From Hyphomicrobiaceae bacterium (GTDB taxonomy: Bacteria > Pseudomonadota > Alphaproteobacteria > Rhizobiales > Hyphomicrobiaceae), in assembly GCA_041397645.1 (NCBI GenBank), contig JAWKWE010000004.1:682001-746000 (forward strand): DNA of 64,000 nucleotides, written 5' to 3'. The position numbers and the translations under genes were made by a program. Below, piece by piece: positions 63,308 to 64,000 of the stretch (position 1 is its first letter; every line of letters begins with the position of its first letter). The notes below the pieces were generated by a model. That model was not told the DNA's origin. It was given only the letters and a program-made list of their open reading frames with translations, and ran no database searches.

Positions 63308-64000
63308 TCAATCTTCGGACTTCGCTTGCGAAAAGTTGCGCTCGGCGCGGTCGATCCAGGTATCGCACTCAACGATGAACTCATCGCAGAGCTTGGAGAA
63401 TATGGCGTCGCGCGCGCCGATCGGCCGGTGCTTGTCTGCAGCATCTGCGAACCAGTCGTTGTAGAGCGCGGCGTCGGGCCAATCCTCGTTGCGCCAGTAG
63501 TGGAGATCCTCCACGAAGTGCCATTTGATCCAGGCCATGAGGCAATCGAGAAACGCTTCGTGCATATAGCGAAGGTGCAGTGTCGGAGCGCCGAGATAGC
63601 AATCGACCTCGTCGGCTTCGACGTTCGAAGTGTTCGCAAACACGCCCCGCTCATGCACTTCAACCGTCACGTTCTCCAGAAGAGGGCAGCCCGTCTCGGA
63701 CAGGAACACGAAGCTCAGCCGGTCATTGCCGGGAAAGAGGCGCCGCGGATCGAACAGGACAAGATCGATGCCCTTGAGGCGGCATCTGGGGAGCGATGTA
63801 TGGCAGACGGCCGACGTCTCTGTCATGAAAACGGGTAGCCTGGCCTCGCGCAGCCTGGCCCCAAGATCCGCGTTGCATTCTTTTGCATCCCCGGAACCGC
63901 GACGAACGACGTCGCCGCTGACAACGATACGACCTTCAATGGGGATATCGAACTCGCGCCATGTCGGGTCCGCCAACGGCTCGATGCCCGCAGCGCGATG
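63308..64000 (-). CDS. hypothetical protein, partial at right edge
   Basis: The frame is open from the window edge; a TTG at 63976 is the only internal start, and the preceding codons (HRAAGIEPLADP) look coding, so the N-terminus is probably missing. The visible about 230 residues include FDIPIEGRIVVSGDVVRRGSG, LKGIDLVLFDPRRLFPGN and a C-terminal helical, Trp-rich part (CLMAWIKWHFVEDLHYW). No domain recognised. Confidence 0.6.
   Translation of the reverse strand, partial: HRAAGIEPLADPTWREFDIPIEGRIVVSGDVVRRGSGDAKECNADLGARLREARLPVFMTETSAVCHTSLPRCRLKGIDLVLFDPRRLFPGNDRLSFVFLSETGCPLLENVTVEVHERGVFANTSNVEADEVDCYLGAPTLHLRYMHEAFLDCLMAWIKWHFVEDLHYWRNEDWPDAALYNDWFADAADKHRPIGARDAIFSKLCDEFIVECDTWIDRAERNFSQAKSED

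Overview
The window looks like one alphaproteobacterial (Hyphomicrobiales, probably Hyphomicrobium-like) chromosome segment. The basis is GC-rich coding, the protein style of leuC, trxB, map, folD and gshB, a ribosomal protein L19 carrying an extra C-terminal helix-hairpin-helix-like domain, and an accessory gene set typical of Rhizobiales-type mobile elements. The assignment comes from reading the sequence, not from a database search.

Positions 1-20.8 kb are ordinary core chromosome. They hold a zincin-like peptidase, leuC, a LysR regulator, two secreted beta-propeller proteins, trxB, an MHS-family transporter, radC, map, an OmpA-family lipoprotein-like anchor with three copies of an unusual peptide, rplS, a hydroxyisobutyrate-dehydrogenase-like enzyme, gshB, a GntP-type permease, comM, folD, a DUF167 protein and yggT. 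The stretch ends with tRNA-Ala(CGC) and its terminator. Several strong intrinsic terminators separate convergent genes.

From about 20.8 kb to the end of the window the content is that of a mobile element. (a) 20.9-23.6 kb: a mobile-mystery-protein A/B (HTH/Fic) pair in an operon with a DUF5677/HEPN-like protein, preceded by three direct operator-like repeats. (b) 23.6-28.2 kb: VirD2-like relaxase, MobC, a candidate oriT and a short soluble VirD4/TraG-type coupling protein. No VirB or Trb transfer apparatus is in view. (c) 28.3-32.7 kb: a train of seven tiny overlapping genes and two Tat-type exported proteins. (d) 32.7-36.6 kb: a tail-fibre-like glycine-rich surface protein translationally coupled to a membrane-embedded spermidine-synthase-like protein. 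(e) 36.6-42.9 kb: a HEPN protein, an ArdC antirestriction protein, a gene broken by a 46-bp tandem duplication, and a serine resolvase beside paired inverted repeats. (f) 43.2-47.4 kb: a type II restriction-modification pair followed by an OLD-family nuclease. (g) 48.1-51.0 kb: an operon of a multi-ubiquitin/E2 fusion, a JAB/E1 fusion and a beta-flower protein. It is divergent from a Xre/RES toxin-antitoxin pair, and the shared intergenic region carries 11-bp repeats. (h) 52.3-55.6 kb: a large RecB-like nuclease/helicase with a C-terminal frameshift. (i) 55.7-63 kb: a plasmid-type maintenance block with ParA, a ribbon-helix-helix partner, a Rep_3 initiator, iterons at 21-22 bp spacing, a class II Fic protein beginning inside a 49-bp-period repeat array, and HipA/HipB. 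A partial gene runs off the right edge.

The element thus combines mobilization genes, a plasmid replicon and a defence island. It lies directly downstream of a tRNA gene, but no tyrosine integrase or second attachment site is visible, so its far end is probably beyond the window. The best candidates for an under-described system are the ubiquitin-like conjugation operon, the surface-protein/spermidine-synthase pair and the A/B/DUF5677 operon.
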